A stretch of DNA of 64,000 bases from Saccharofermentans sp. Lineage in GTDB: Bacteria > Bacillota > Clostridia > Saccharofermentanales > Saccharofermentanaceae. This document shows, one piece after another, positions 1-9,590 of the stretch (position 1 is the stretch's first letter; every line of letters starts with the position of its first letter). The notes beneath the pieces were generated by a model. The model made no database searches and was not told the origin of the DNA. It saw only the letters and a program-made list of their open reading frames with translations. Where the stretch lies: positions 17,691 to 81,690 of the forward strand of contig JAEFAV010000005.1 in assembly GCA_016288885.1 (NCBI GenBank), in the 5' to 3' direction. The position numbers and the translations under genes are program-made.

Positions 1-108
1 ACCGGGTATATCGAAGGCTTTTTGAAGAAGATCGGGGTGGAGTAAGGCGTTCTGTTTTCTAGTATACCGCCCGCTGTCAGACTAAAAATCTCTATTCTTT
101 CGCGATTA

Positions 109-213
109 TTCGCGCAAAAAGTCACGCAGTGCGTGAAAAACTGCGTAAGTTTTCGACATGCATGAAGTGATTTCACGCTGAAAGTCGCGTATGAACGTGA
201 TTTTCAGCGTGAA
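109..213. repeat. Inverted-motif array Z, downstream half (2 units, TTCACGC...GCGTGAA)
   Basis: TTCGCGC 109-115 / GCGTAAG 143-149 and TTCACGCTGAAA 172-183 / TTTCAGCGTGAA 202-213; unit period about 63 bp. Confidence 0.75.
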
Positions 214-255
214 TTTTCGTGAGTTAATCGTGAATTCGCCAATAATAAAAAGAAA

Positions 256-1059
256 TCATACCGCCTTAGGTACAGTCTCCCACACAAGCGCGCTGTCGGG
301 AATCATGTCGTTAAAGGCCGACAATACTTGACTTACAAAGTAATCCTCATCAAAGTTGTTCCGGTCATAGATATGCACATATATAACTTCTCTGCCCGGT
401 CTGTATGAATCTTTCGAAAAGCCGGTGATCTTTGTGGAGTTTTTAACCGTATAACCGATTTTGTCATTCATTCCAAGGATCTCGAGATATGCGCATCTGT
501 CGATCTCATAAAAGTTTATGAGATAGTCCGGATTTATCATCTCTTCGATGGATTCAAGATAGACCTCCGGTTCGTATTTGAAAGGAATATCCAGCCGTTT
601 GAGCAGATCAGCTCCAATCTGCTCATTCTTGGATTTTAACTCTCCGTGATCACTGATTGTCGGATTATCGGGTTTATACTTTCCGCGGCGATCATTCTGC
701 CTTTCGAAGAATTCATTATTCATGCGGTGCGGATCCGCGAACTGAATGATAGGGAAGTTTATTCGCGGTGGTGGAATACTGTACAGTGATCTCCAACTGC
801 TAAGCAATAAATCATACTCGTTCTTAACTTTCAAATATTTTGCTACAGCTTCGGAATATGCTTTGCCTCTTTTTGTGGAAATGTAAAATACCCTACGATT
901 TCTTGATGTACACTTCGGGTTTTCCGGATCATACGTGATAATGACTATTTTACTTCCATTCCTGACGCCAAAATGGCCATGCGGAATAGAATCCAAAATC
1001 CGTCTCCGGTATTCGAGTTTTACTGCGTGAACTTTCATTGGAAGAATTATGTTATTCAT
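256..1059 (-). CDS. Hypothetical protein, PD-(D/E)XK nuclease-like C-terminal region
   Basis: 267 aa; LKSKNEQIGADLLKRLDIPFKYEPEVYL...NPDYLINF...AYLEILGM resembles the SKsE...PD...ExxGM pattern of PD-(D/E)XK-like proteins; good SD (aaggagg) upstream. Confidence 0.6.
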   Translation of the reverse strand: MNNIILPMKVHAVKLEYRRRILDSIPHGHFGVRNGSKIVIITYDPENPKCTSRNRRVFYISTKRGKAYSEAVAKYLKVKNEYDLLLSSWRSLYSIPPPRINFPIIQFADPHRMNNEFFERQNDRRGKYKPDNPTISDHGELKSKNEQIGADLLKRLDIPFKYEPEVYLESIEEMINPDYLINFYEIDRCAYLEILGMNDKIGYTVKNSTKITGFSKDSYRPGREVIYVHIYDRNNFDEDYFVSQVLSAFNDMIPDSALVWETVPKAV

Positions 1060-1250
1060 GATCTATTCCTCCTTGCAAAATCACTTATATTTTACGGGGT
1101 TTCCCAGTCTCATTAAATAGCTCAAAGTCTCAATTTTCGGGGGTAAAAAATGCAATCTCGCGGGTTTTGTCGGTTTTGTTCACAATTCGAAAGCTTTATT
1201 ACTTAAAAATCTGTCCGAATAACCATGTTTTAATCACTGTTGTTGCTTTT

Positions 1251-1354
1251 TTCACGCGAAAAATCACGCCATGCGTGAAAAAAAGCGTGAGTCTGATCAA
1301 CCGTTGCCCCTTTTTCACGCTGAATTTCACTCTATGCGCGAAAAACAGCGTGGA
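1251..1354. repeat. Inverted-motif array Z, upstream half (2 units)
   Basis: TTCACGC 1251 / GCGTGAG 1285 and TTCACGC 1314 / GCGTGGA 1348; spacing 34, unit period 63; same motif as 109-213. Confidence 0.75.
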
Positions 1355-1489
1355 TTTTCTTCAGCATTGGTTTTTTCATCATCTTGATTACCATAAACCA
1401 CGTTGGCTTTATATATGCTCGAAATAATACCCCATTTCCGCCTTGCTTTTCTCTCCCTTTAAATATAGAATTCATTACAGCAAAACTTT

Positions 1490-1604
1490 AAACGGTCCGG
1501 CGAGGCCGTAAGTGGCTGTAAAAATGATATATACTTGCTTTTACGGATTCCTTTCTGCCGGACGGGTGGCGCATAGCCATATACCAAGCGGAAGGAGTTT
1601 TTTT
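1490..1604 (+). promoter_or_regulatory. pyr leader: PyrR binding loop plus terminator-like stem overlapping the SD
   Basis: GGTCCGGCGAGGCC (1494-1507) matches the PyrR anti-antiterminator consensus RUCCNGNGAGGY; TCCTTTC...GGAAGGA stem followed by T7 just before the pyrR ATG. Confidence 0.7.
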
Positions 1605-2159
1605 ATGGTCTTAATTCCCGGTCATGAACTGATGGATGAAGCTGCGATGTCAAGAGCGCTTATCCGGATCTCGCATGAGATCGTCGAGCATAATGACGGA
1701 CTCGAAAACGTGGCGATCATCGGAATCCAGAAAAGGGGAGTGCCCCTTGCAATGAGGCTCAGGGCGCTTCTTGAGGAGATCGAAGGCATAAAGGTGCCGA
1801 TGGGCATCCTTGACATCACCTTCTACAGAGACGACCTCTCGATGCTCTCGGCACACCCGGTCGTAAACGGCACGGATATCCCGTTCGATGTTAATGATAA
1901 GAAGATCATCCTTGTAGATGACGTGCTCTTCACGGGCAGGACTACGAGGGCGGCGATCGAGAATATTTTCGATATGGGACGCCCTGCGAACATTCAGCTC
2001 GCGATCCTCATCGACAGAGGCCACAGGCAGCTTCCTTTCAGGGCTGACTACGTAGGTAAGAACGTTCCGACTGCCATCACTGAGCACATAGACGTTGAAG
2101 TCAAAGAGGTCGACGGTCAGGACCGCGTAATACTGCTTAAAGAGGAGGACGACAAGTAA
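1605..2159 (+). CDS. pyrR: Bifunctional pyrimidine operon regulator / uracil phosphoribosyltransferase PyrR
   Basis: VAIIGIQKRGVPLAMRL, IILVDDVLFTGRTTRAA, LIDRGHRQLPFRADYVGKNVPT; ATG at 1605 follows the SD. Confidence 0.95.
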   Translation: MVLIPGHELMDEAAMSRALIRISHEIVEHNDGLENVAIIGIQKRGVPLAMRLRALLEEIEGIKVPMGILDITFYRDDLSMLSAHPVVNGTDIPFDVNDKKIILVDDVLFTGRTTRAAIENIFDMGRPANIQLAILIDRGHRQLPFRADYVGKNVPTAITEHIDVEVKEVDGQDRVILLKEEDDK

Positions 2160-3088
2160 TGGGACTTAAGAGCAAAGATCTCCTCGGCATGAAGCAGCTT
2201 ACCGCTGAAGAGATCATGGAGATACTTGATACTGCGAAAACGATGAAGCTCGTTATCGCGTCTGCCAACAAGAAGACGAGCCACCTTCAGGGCAAGTCGG
2301 TAGTAACGCTTTTCTACGAGAACTCGACAAGAACAAGGCTTTCTTTCGAGCTGGCTTCGAAATATATGGGATCGGCTTCCGCTAACATCTCTACGTCCGG
2401 AAGCTCGGTAAATAAGGGCGAGTCACTCCTTGATACAGCAAGAACAATCGACATGATGGGTACGGATATCATAATCATGAGACACAACCAGTCCGGCGCG
2501 CCGCACTTCATCGCGCCTTACCTTAAGGCAAGCGTGGTTAACGCAGGTGACGGAATGAACGAACACCCGACGCAGGCCCTGCTCGACATGCTCACGATGT
2601 ATGAGAGATTCGATACTTTCGAAGGCAAGAACATCGCGATCTGCGGCGACATCTACCACTCGAGAGTAGTCAGATCCAATGCGATCGGCCTGTCAAAGCT
2701 CGGCGCGAAGGTCAGCGTCTATGGTCCGAGGACCATGATGCCGATCGGAATAGAGAAGATGGGCGTCAGGATCGCGGACAGCGTTGCTGACTGCATCAAG
2801 GATGCTGACGCGGTTATGGGCCTCAGAGTACAGCTCGAACGCCAGCAGAAATCACTTTTCCCGTCGATCGCCGAATACGCGAAGTTCTATGCGATCACGC
2901 CTGAGATGCTCGCGCTCGCAAAGCCCGACGCATTCTTAATGCACCCGGGTCCGTGTAATCACGGAGTAGAGCTCCCGACGGCAGTCTATGACTGCGACCA
3001 GTCGGTAATTAATGAACAGGTAACAAACGGTGTAGCGGTCAGAATGGCTGTGCTCTACCTTCTTATGGCAAGGAGGAACAATCTGTGA
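2159..3088 (+). CDS. pyrB: Aspartate carbamoyltransferase catalytic subunit
   Basis: FYENSTRTRLSFE, HPTQALLDMLT, LMHPGPCNHGVE. Confidence 0.96.
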   Translation: MGLKSKDLLGMKQLTAEEIMEILDTAKTMKLVIASANKKTSHLQGKSVVTLFYENSTRTRLSFELASKYMGSASANISTSGSSVNKGESLLDTARTIDMMGTDIIIMRHNQSGAPHFIAPYLKASVVNAGDGMNEHPTQALLDMLTMYERFDTFEGKNIAICGDIYHSRVVRSNAIGLSKLGAKVSVYGPRTMMPIGIEKMGVRIADSVADCIKDADAVMGLRVQLERQQKSLFPSIAEYAKFYAITPEMLALAKPDAFLMHPGPCNHGVELPTAVYDCDQSVINEQVTNGVAVRMAVLYLLMARRNNL

Positions 3089-4344
3089 GAATAATCTTAA
3101 CCAACGCCAAGGTCTATAACGACGACAAGACCACAAAAATCTATATCGAAGACGGCAAGTTCACCAAGGAATTTCCTGAGGATAAGGCAGACAGGGTGAT
3201 CGACCTTAAGGGCGCGACTGTAACACCCGGACTTGTCGACATGCACTGCCACTTAAGAGAACCCGGCGGAGAGTACAAAGAGACGATCGCCACAGGTACC
3301 GCAAGTGCCGCAAAGGGCGGATACACTTCGATCTGCCCGATGCCCAACACGAATCCCGTAGCAGACAATGCGGCTGTCATAAGCGGCATCCTGAAGAAAG
3401 CAAAAGAAGCTGATAAATGCAGAGTTTACCCGATCGGCGCTGCTACCAAGGGCATCGACGGTGAGCTCATCTCCGAGATGGGTCTCATGAAGGAAGCCGG
3501 AATCGTAGCAGTATCTGATGACGGGCATCCCATTAAGAATGCTGGCATCATGAGAAAGGTGCTCGAGTACGCTTCAGACTTTGACCTTCCGGTACTTAAC
3601 CACTGCGAAGACAAGGATCTTTCTGAAGGTGCGATGAACGAAGGTATAGTCTCCACGACCATCGGAATCAGAGGAATCCCCGCTGCAGCTGAAGACATTA
3701 TGATCGCCAGGGACATTATCCTTTCGGAGTATCTGGATATCCCGGTACACATCTGCCACGTAAGCACGAAGGGCGGAGTTAGGATGATCAGGGACGCAAA
3801 GGCAAGAGGCGTAAAGGTCACATGCGAGACATGCCCTCATTACTTCACACTGACTGACGACATGTGCGAGACATATGACACGAATTTCAAGATGCATCCG
3901 CCGCTCAGGACTGAAGATCACAGGCTCGCGATCATCGAAGGAATCAAGGACGGAACGATAGATGCGATCGCCACGGATAATGCACCTCATCATGCCGACG
4001 AAAAAGTGTGTGAATTTTCCGTCGCTTTGAATGGTATATTAGGGTTTGAGACAGCCTTCGCTTTGGGGTACACTTATCTTGTGAAAAAAGGTGAGATCAC
4101 GCTTGAGCGTCTCATCGACCTGATGTGCTTCGGTCCTTCGAAGATCTTAAAGCTCGGAAGAGGCGGAATGAACGTTGGCGATGATGCTGATCTCGCGGTC
4201 TTTGATCTCGATAATGAATTCGTTTTCGAGAAAGATAAGATGCTTTCGAAATCCAGAAATACACCGTACGACGGCTGGAAGCTCTACGGTGAAACAATAC
4301 TTACAGTTATGGGAGGAAAAGTCACATATGAGAAACTTTGCTGA
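3085..4344 (+). CDS. pyrC: Dihydroorotase
   Basis: GLVDMHCHLREPG, VHICHVSTKGGV, TCETCPHYFTLTDD, IATDNAPHHADEK. Confidence 0.96.
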   Translation: MRIILTNAKVYNDDKTTKIYIEDGKFTKEFPEDKADRVIDLKGATVTPGLVDMHCHLREPGGEYKETIATGTASAAKGGYTSICPMPNTNPVADNAAVISGILKKAKEADKCRVYPIGAATKGIDGELISEMGLMKEAGIVAVSDDGHPIKNAGIMRKVLEYASDFDLPVLNHCEDKDLSEGAMNEGIVSTTIGIRGIPAAAEDIMIARDIILSEYLDIPVHICHVSTKGGVRMIRDAKARGVKVTCETCPHYFTLTDDMCETYDTNFKMHPPLRTEDHRLAIIEGIKDGTIDAIATDNAPHHADEKVCEFSVALNGILGFETAFALGYTYLVKKGEITLERLIDLMCFGPSKILKLGRGGMNVGDDADLAVFDLDNEFVFEKDKMLSKSRNTPYDGWKLYGETILTVMGGKVTYEKLC

Positions 4345-5281
4345 TTGCCTGGTTAGAAGAATCGACGAACTTGAGAATCCTACGGTCGTAGGACTCGACA
4401 CCAAGCTCGATTACATCCCTCAGCACATCAAGGATTACGCAGAGTCATTATTCCCTGAAGAGCCCACTAAGGCTACGGCTAAAGCAATCTGGCTCTTCAA
4501 CAAAGAGATCATCGACCAGACATGTGACATCGTTCCTGCCGTTAAGCTCCAGTACGCTTACTATGAGATGTACGGATATGACGCCATTAAGACGATGCTC
4601 CTTACGGCAAGATATGCCCAGAGAAAGGGCATGCTCGTAATCGGAGACTGCAAGCGTAACGATATCGGTTCCACGGCTACGGCTTATGCCGAGGCCATCA
4701 TCGGAAAGACTGACATCCTCCTCGGCGATACGATGGAGATGAGCGGTCTTGATGCCTGCACGGTAAACTGCTATCTCGGAATCGACGGCGTTAAGCCTTT
4801 CATCGATGTCGCAAAGAGAGACGGCAAGGGCGTCTTCTGCCTCGTTAAGACTTCCAATCCTTCCGCAGGCGACTTCCAGGACTTGGAGCTCGCATCAGGC
4901 GGAAAGCTCTATGAGGCAGTTGCTGAAAAGGTTTCCGAGTGGGGCGAGGACCTGATCGGTGAGGAAGGTTTCTCCTCTGTAGGCGCAGTAATCGGTGCCA
5001 CATATCCCGAGCAGGCTGTAGGACTCCGTAAAGTCATGCCTTATGCATTCATTCTTATCCCCGGCTACGGCGCTCAGGGCGCAGGCGCAGATGAGGCAGT
5101 CGCAAGCTTCACTGCTTACGGAAAGGGCGGAATCGTTAATGCTTCAAGAAGCATCATGAACGCCTGGCAGGCACGTTCCGATTTCTTCAGACCTGAGGAT
5201 TTCGGCAAGGCTGCAAGATTCGAAGCAGAAGACATGAAGGAAAAGCTTAACGCGGCATTAAAGACCCGTAAGTACGTATAA
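4328..5281 (+). CDS. pyrF: Orotidine 5'-phosphate decarboxylase
   Basis: VIGDCKRNDIGSTATAYAEA, PGYGAQGAGADEAVASF, NASRSI; start ATG 4328 chosen after SD GGAGG. Confidence 0.94.
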   Translation: MRNFADCLVRRIDELENPTVVGLDTKLDYIPQHIKDYAESLFPEEPTKATAKAIWLFNKEIIDQTCDIVPAVKLQYAYYEMYGYDAIKTMLLTARYAQRKGMLVIGDCKRNDIGSTATAYAEAIIGKTDILLGDTMEMSGLDACTVNCYLGIDGVKPFIDVAKRDGKGVFCLVKTSNPSAGDFQDLELASGGKLYEAVAEKVSEWGEDLIGEEGFSSVGAVIGATYPEQAVGLRKVMPYAFILIPGYGAQGAGADEAVASFTAYGKGGIVNASRSIMNAWQARSDFFRPEDFGKAARFEAEDMKEKLNAALKTRKYV

Positions 5282-5284
5282 GTA

Positions 5285-6055
5285 ATGGCAACCAGAAAAG
5301 AATATAGAATCAAGTTAGTTTCAAAAGAATTTTTAAACAGTGATACTTGCTATCTCGGATTTAACTGTCCTGAGATAGCAAGTTCTGCTATTCCGGGGCA
5401 GTTTGTAAACATCTCCGCAGGAACGGTTTTCCTTAAAAGACCCTTCGGAATTGCAAGCGTTGATATCGAAAATGGAATCTTCTACATAGGTGTCAAAGTC
5501 GTAGGCAAGGGCACCTCCGAGATATCCGGTTTCGAGACCGGAATGGATGTCGACTGCCTGGGTCCTCTGGGCAACGGCTTTGATTTTGAAGGCTTCGAAA
5601 ACATTATCCTCACGGGCGGCGGAACCGGTGTTTTCCCGATTAATTTCGCATACGAGACTCTTACTGCTCAAGGTAAGAAAGTAACCGTCTGCGAAGGCTT
5701 CAGGAATGCTTCGCAGGTCATCCTGAACAAGCCAGCATACATCCTTACGACAGACTGCGGCGACACTGGCATCAAGGGTACGGTCATCGCCGGCCTTGAT
5801 ACCATTTCCATAAATGATCCCGAAAAGACTCTTGTCTGCTGTGTCGGTCCTATTCCCATGATGAAAGCCGTAGGCACATGGGCTTCCGAAAAAGGCCTTA
5901 AGTGCCTTGTTTCCATGGAACAGAGAATGGCGTGCGGAGCAGGCATCTGCCTTTGCTGCACGGTCAAGGTAAAAGATGACGGGCCGGACGGATATAAGAA
6001 TGTCAGGTGCTGCAAGGAAGGTCCTGTTTTCGACAGCAGGGAGGTGGTCTGGTGA
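5285..6055 (+). CDS. pyrK: Dihydroorotate dehydrogenase electron transfer subunit PyrK
   Basis: GPLGNGFD, GGGTGVFPI, SMEQRMACGAGICLCCTVK Fe-S motif. Confidence 0.94.
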   Translation: MATRKEYRIKLVSKEFLNSDTCYLGFNCPEIASSAIPGQFVNISAGTVFLKRPFGIASVDIENGIFYIGVKVVGKGTSEISGFETGMDVDCLGPLGNGFDFEGFENIILTGGGTGVFPINFAYETLTAQGKKVTVCEGFRNASQVILNKPAYILTTDCGDTGIKGTVIAGLDTISINDPEKTLVCCVGPIPMMKAVGTWASEKGLKCLVSMEQRMACGAGICLCCTVKVKDDGPDGYKNVRCCKEGPVFDSREVVW

Positions 6056-6969
6056 GCAATTCCTTAGCTGTAAACGTTGGCAAAGTAAGCCTCAAGAGCC
6101 CCCTGATACTTGCTCCCGGAACATGTAATTTCGGAAGGGAACTTGCTGAATATTATGATCTCTCGATCCTTGGCGGAATATCTTCGAAGGGCCTGACCAT
6201 TAAGCCCAGAGCCGGCAATCCAGGTGTAAGGGTCGCAGAGTGTGATTCGGGAATGCTGAACTCAGTAGGACTTCAGAACCCCGGTGTTCATTACTTCATC
6301 GAAAATGACTTAGACTTCATGAAAGAATCCGGCGCAGGCGTCATCGTAAACGTCGCAGGACATTCTTTCGAAGACTATATAGAAATGGTAACAACGCTCG
6401 ATCCTCATAAGGATAAGATTGATGCGTTAGAGATCAATCTGTCATGCCCCAATGTAAAGGCAGGATGCATGACGATCGGATCAGATCCCGAGGCTATCAA
6501 GGCAATTACTTCCAAGCTCAGAAGCCTAACTGATCTGCCTTTGTGGATCAAGCTCACGCCTAATGTTACCGATATCAAGGCTACGGCTCTTGCTGCCCGG
6601 GAGGGAGGAGCAGATGCGGTAGTCCTCATCAATACACTCATGGGTATGAGGATAGACATCAGGACCAGAAGACCTGTCCTTACGAATAATACGGGCGGTT
6701 ATTCCGGTCCCGCGGTTAAGCCCGTGGCGATCCGCATGGTCGCTGAATGCAGCCAGGTCTTAGACATTCCGATCGTAGGCTGCGGCGGTATCGCTGATTA
6801 CAAGGACGTCATCGAGTTCATGATAGCTGGTGCTTCTGCTGTCGAGATCGGTACGGCCTGCCTCGTTCATCCCGCGCTTCCCGTAAAGATAACAGAAGAC
6901 CTCGGGAAGTACTGCAGTGATAACGATTTGAATTTAAAAGATCTCACCGGCACATTGCAGCGCTGGTGA
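6052..6969 (+). CDS. pyrD: Dihydroorotate dehydrogenase B catalytic subunit
   Basis: GGISSKGLT, LEINLSCPNVK, VGCGGIADYKDVIEFMIAGASAVEIGTA; GTG start overlapping pyrK stop. Confidence 0.94.
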   Translation: MSNSLAVNVGKVSLKSPLILAPGTCNFGRELAEYYDLSILGGISSKGLTIKPRAGNPGVRVAECDSGMLNSVGLQNPGVHYFIENDLDFMKESGAGVIVNVAGHSFEDYIEMVTTLDPHKDKIDALEINLSCPNVKAGCMTIGSDPEAIKAITSKLRSLTDLPLWIKLTPNVTDIKATALAAREGGADAVVLINTLMGMRIDIRTRRPVLTNNTGGYSGPAVKPVAIRMVAECSQVLDIPIVGCGGIADYKDVIEFMIAGASAVEIGTACLVHPALPVKITEDLGKYCSDNDLNLKDLTGTLQRW

Positions 6970-6994
6970 AAAAAGGAATAAAGGAGAACGATCT

Positions 6995-7849
6995 ATGGAA
7001 GACAAGATCATCGAAGCATTGTTCGCTACTAAAGCCGTCAGGGTCGCACCCGAGAACCAGCCTTTCTGGTATACGTCGGGAAGACTCGGACCTTTCTTTA
7101 TCAATACCCATTTCCTTCTCGAAAACGAGGCCGCAGCAGGCGAAGTCTTGAAGAGAATCGAGAAGGCCATTGCTGACGGGAAGCTTACCGCTCCCGAAGA
7201 GATCTTCGACATGATGCTCGCTTATTACAACAAGGGCGGCACATTCAAGATGGTCTCGGACAAGCTCGCTGAAGAAGCTTCAAAGCTTGATTTCGACTAC
7301 ATTTCGGGCGGTGAGAGAAGAGATTACTTCTTCTCCATGATGCCCGCTTATCTCCTCGGAAAGCCGCATCTCACGATCTACAAGGACATGACTTCAGTTT
7401 ATTCCGAGAGCCTTGAAGGTCCCGCTGTAGATTCGAAGGATATCGATCTTAAGGGTAAGAAAGCGCTTCACATCGCTGACCTCATCACCGAGGCTTCATC
7501 TTATGAGAGAGCCTGGGTTCCCGTTATCAGAGGGCTTGGCTCCGATATCACCGATACTGTTGCTGTTGTTGACAGACATCAGAGCGGCAGGGAAGTCCTC
7601 AAGGGACTCGGCGTTGAGCTTCATGCTCTGACAGGCATCAACGGGGCGCTATTTGACGAGGCTAAGGCAAACGGTGTCATCAACGATGCCCAGAAAGATA
7701 TGATCATGCACTTCCTCGAAAATCCTGCTGATTACATGACAGCTTTCCTTAAGGCTAACCCCGGATTTATCGATTCTGAGATCGCTAAGGGAGGCAAGAA
7801 CAAAGAGCGTGCCGAACTTGCCATCGAGAAAGGATTCACTAACGTATGA
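6995..7849 (+). CDS. pyrE: Orotate phosphoribosyltransferase-like protein (long form)
   Basis: PRTase fold; SGGERRDYFFSMMPAYLLGKPHLTIYKD, last gene of pyr cluster. Confidence 0.75.
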   Translation: MEDKIIEALFATKAVRVAPENQPFWYTSGRLGPFFINTHFLLENEAAAGEVLKRIEKAIADGKLTAPEEIFDMMLAYYNKGGTFKMVSDKLAEEASKLDFDYISGGERRDYFFSMMPAYLLGKPHLTIYKDMTSVYSESLEGPAVDSKDIDLKGKKALHIADLITEASSYERAWVPVIRGLGSDITDTVAVVDRHQSGREVLKGLGVELHALTGINGALFDEAKANGVINDAQKDMIMHFLENPADYMTAFLKANPGFIDSEIAKGGKNKERAELAIEKGFTNV

Positions 7850-9555
7850 AAGATCCCTATGCAAATCTGTATGAAGTAACTGAGATCCATGATCTCAGAG
7901 ATGTAATCAAGAAGAGAGTCCGTGAATTTCCCGAGAACCCTGTTTTTCTGGTAAAGGAGAAGAAGGGCGGAGAGTATATTCCGGTTTCTACCGAGAAGTA
8001 TGATCACGATATCGATTCTCTCGGAACATATTTCATGAATACCGTTAAGAAGGGCGCGAGGATCGCTATCTTCTCAGAGACAAGATACGAATGGTATACG
8101 ACTTATCTCGCAACGACAAACGGCACAGGATGCGTAGTTCCGCTTGATAAGGAGCTTCCGGTAGATGACGTTCTTAACATGCTTAACAGAGCTGAAGTCG
8201 ATATCCTTGTTTTCTCGAAATCAAAGCTTTCCATCGTTAACCAGGTATATGGCCAGGTCGAGACCTGTAAGTACTGGATCTGCATGGATCAGATCGATGA
8301 CGACAGATTCCTGTACTATCAGGACTGCCTGAAGATAGGTGAGAAGAAGCTTGCCGACGGTGACAAGATCTTCACCGAAGCTACTATCGATCCCGAAGAG
8401 ATGACTATTCTGCTCTTCACGTCAGGCACTACGGCTAAATCAAAGGCAGTTATGCTCTGCCAGAAGAACATCTGCAAGAACCTGATGTCAATGTTCTCGA
8501 TGCTCTACATCGACAGGAGCGATGTATGGCTTTCCGTACTGCCTCTGCATCACACATATGAATGCACATGCGGATTCTTAGGCCAGGTCTACAGAGGCAC
8601 CACGGTCGCCATCTGCGAAGGTCTCAAATACATCGCCCAGAACATTCAGGAAGTAAGACCTACGGCCATTCTCATGGTTCCCGTAATGCTCGAACTTTTC
8701 TATAAGAAGATTATGAAGGGCGTCAAGGCCGATCCCAAGAAAGCGAAAAAACTTGCAAGCGGAATCAAGCTTGCCAACACGCTGCATCTTTCCAACAAGA
8801 TGAGAAGAAAGCTCTTCAAGCAGATCCATGACGTTTTCGGCGGCAGGATGAGACTCATCATCCTGGGCGGCGCTCCAGTAAATCCCGAGATATTAAAGTT
8901 TTTCCAGGATATCGGTTTCCTTTGCGTTCAGGGCTACGGCCTTACGGAGTGCGCTCCGATCCTTGCGCTTAACCGTGACGTAGCTTTCAAGAATCACGCT
9001 GCAGGTCTGCCTCTGCCGGGCTGTGACGTTAAGATCCTTGATCCTGACGATGACGGCATCGGCGAGTTCATTTCGAAAGGTGACAACAACTTCCTCGGCT
9101 ACTATAAAGATCCGGAGAATACTGCGATCGCGCTTGATAAGGACGGTTACTATCACACCGGCGACTTAGGCTACATCGATAAAGACGGATTCTGCATCAT
9201 CACGGGGCGTAAGAAGAACGTTATCATCGCCAAGAACGGTAAGAATGTATTCCCTGAAGAGATCGAGTATCTGTTATCCTTAAGTCCTTTCGTGGCTGAG
9301 TCAGTCGTATCAGGCGAAGATGACAAGGCTAAGGACGATATCGTCATCACCGCTACGATCTTCCCGGATCTCGAAGAGATCAAGGTCAAGCTCGGCATAG
9401 AGACTGATCCTTCCGAAGAGCAGATCATGGATATCTTAAAGACAGTTGTCGCAGAGACCAATGAGAAGCTCGAAAGCTACAAGAAGATCAAGAAGACGGT
9501 TCTCAGAATGACTGAATTCGAAAAGAATACATCCAAAAAGATAAAACGGTTTTGA
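7846..9555 (+). CDS. AMP-binding protein / long-chain acyl-CoA synthetase-like
   Basis: LLFTSGTTAKSKAVML, GYGLTECAPI, YHTGDLGYIDKDGFCIITGRKKNVI. Confidence 0.92.
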   Translation: MKDPYANLYEVTEIHDLRDVIKKRVREFPENPVFLVKEKKGGEYIPVSTEKYDHDIDSLGTYFMNTVKKGARIAIFSETRYEWYTTYLATTNGTGCVVPLDKELPVDDVLNMLNRAEVDILVFSKSKLSIVNQVYGQVETCKYWICMDQIDDDRFLYYQDCLKIGEKKLADGDKIFTEATIDPEEMTILLFTSGTTAKSKAVMLCQKNICKNLMSMFSMLYIDRSDVWLSVLPLHHTYECTCGFLGQVYRGTTVAICEGLKYIAQNIQEVRPTAILMVPVMLELFYKKIMKGVKADPKKAKKLASGIKLANTLHLSNKMRRKLFKQIHDVFGGRMRLIILGGAPVNPEILKFFQDIGFLCVQGYGLTECAPILALNRDVAFKNHAAGLPLPGCDVKILDPDDDGIGEFISKGDNNFLGYYKDPENTAIALDKDGYYHTGDLGYIDKDGFCIITGRKKNVIIAKNGKNVFPEEIEYLLSLSPFVAESVVSGEDDKAKDDIVITATIFPDLEEIKVKLGIETDPSEEQIMDILKTVVAETNEKLESYKKIKKTVLRMTEFEKNTSKKIKRF

Positions 9556-9590
9556 TGGGGTCTGACCCCCTCGAAAAAGGGAGATTATTT

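Noticed and set aside
1167-1427. 86-aa plus-strand ORF
   Set aside because: No good RBS and overlaps the array Z units at 1251-1354; composition explained by the repeats.
4175-4327. N-terminal extension of pyrF ORF
   Set aside because: Lies inside pyrC in another frame; ATG 4328 has the SD and the conserved N-terminus.
9552-9590. N-terminal extension MMGSDPLEKGRLF of tldD
   Set aside because: Comes from the GGGGTCTGACCCC palindrome; SD GGGAGA precedes ATG 9591.
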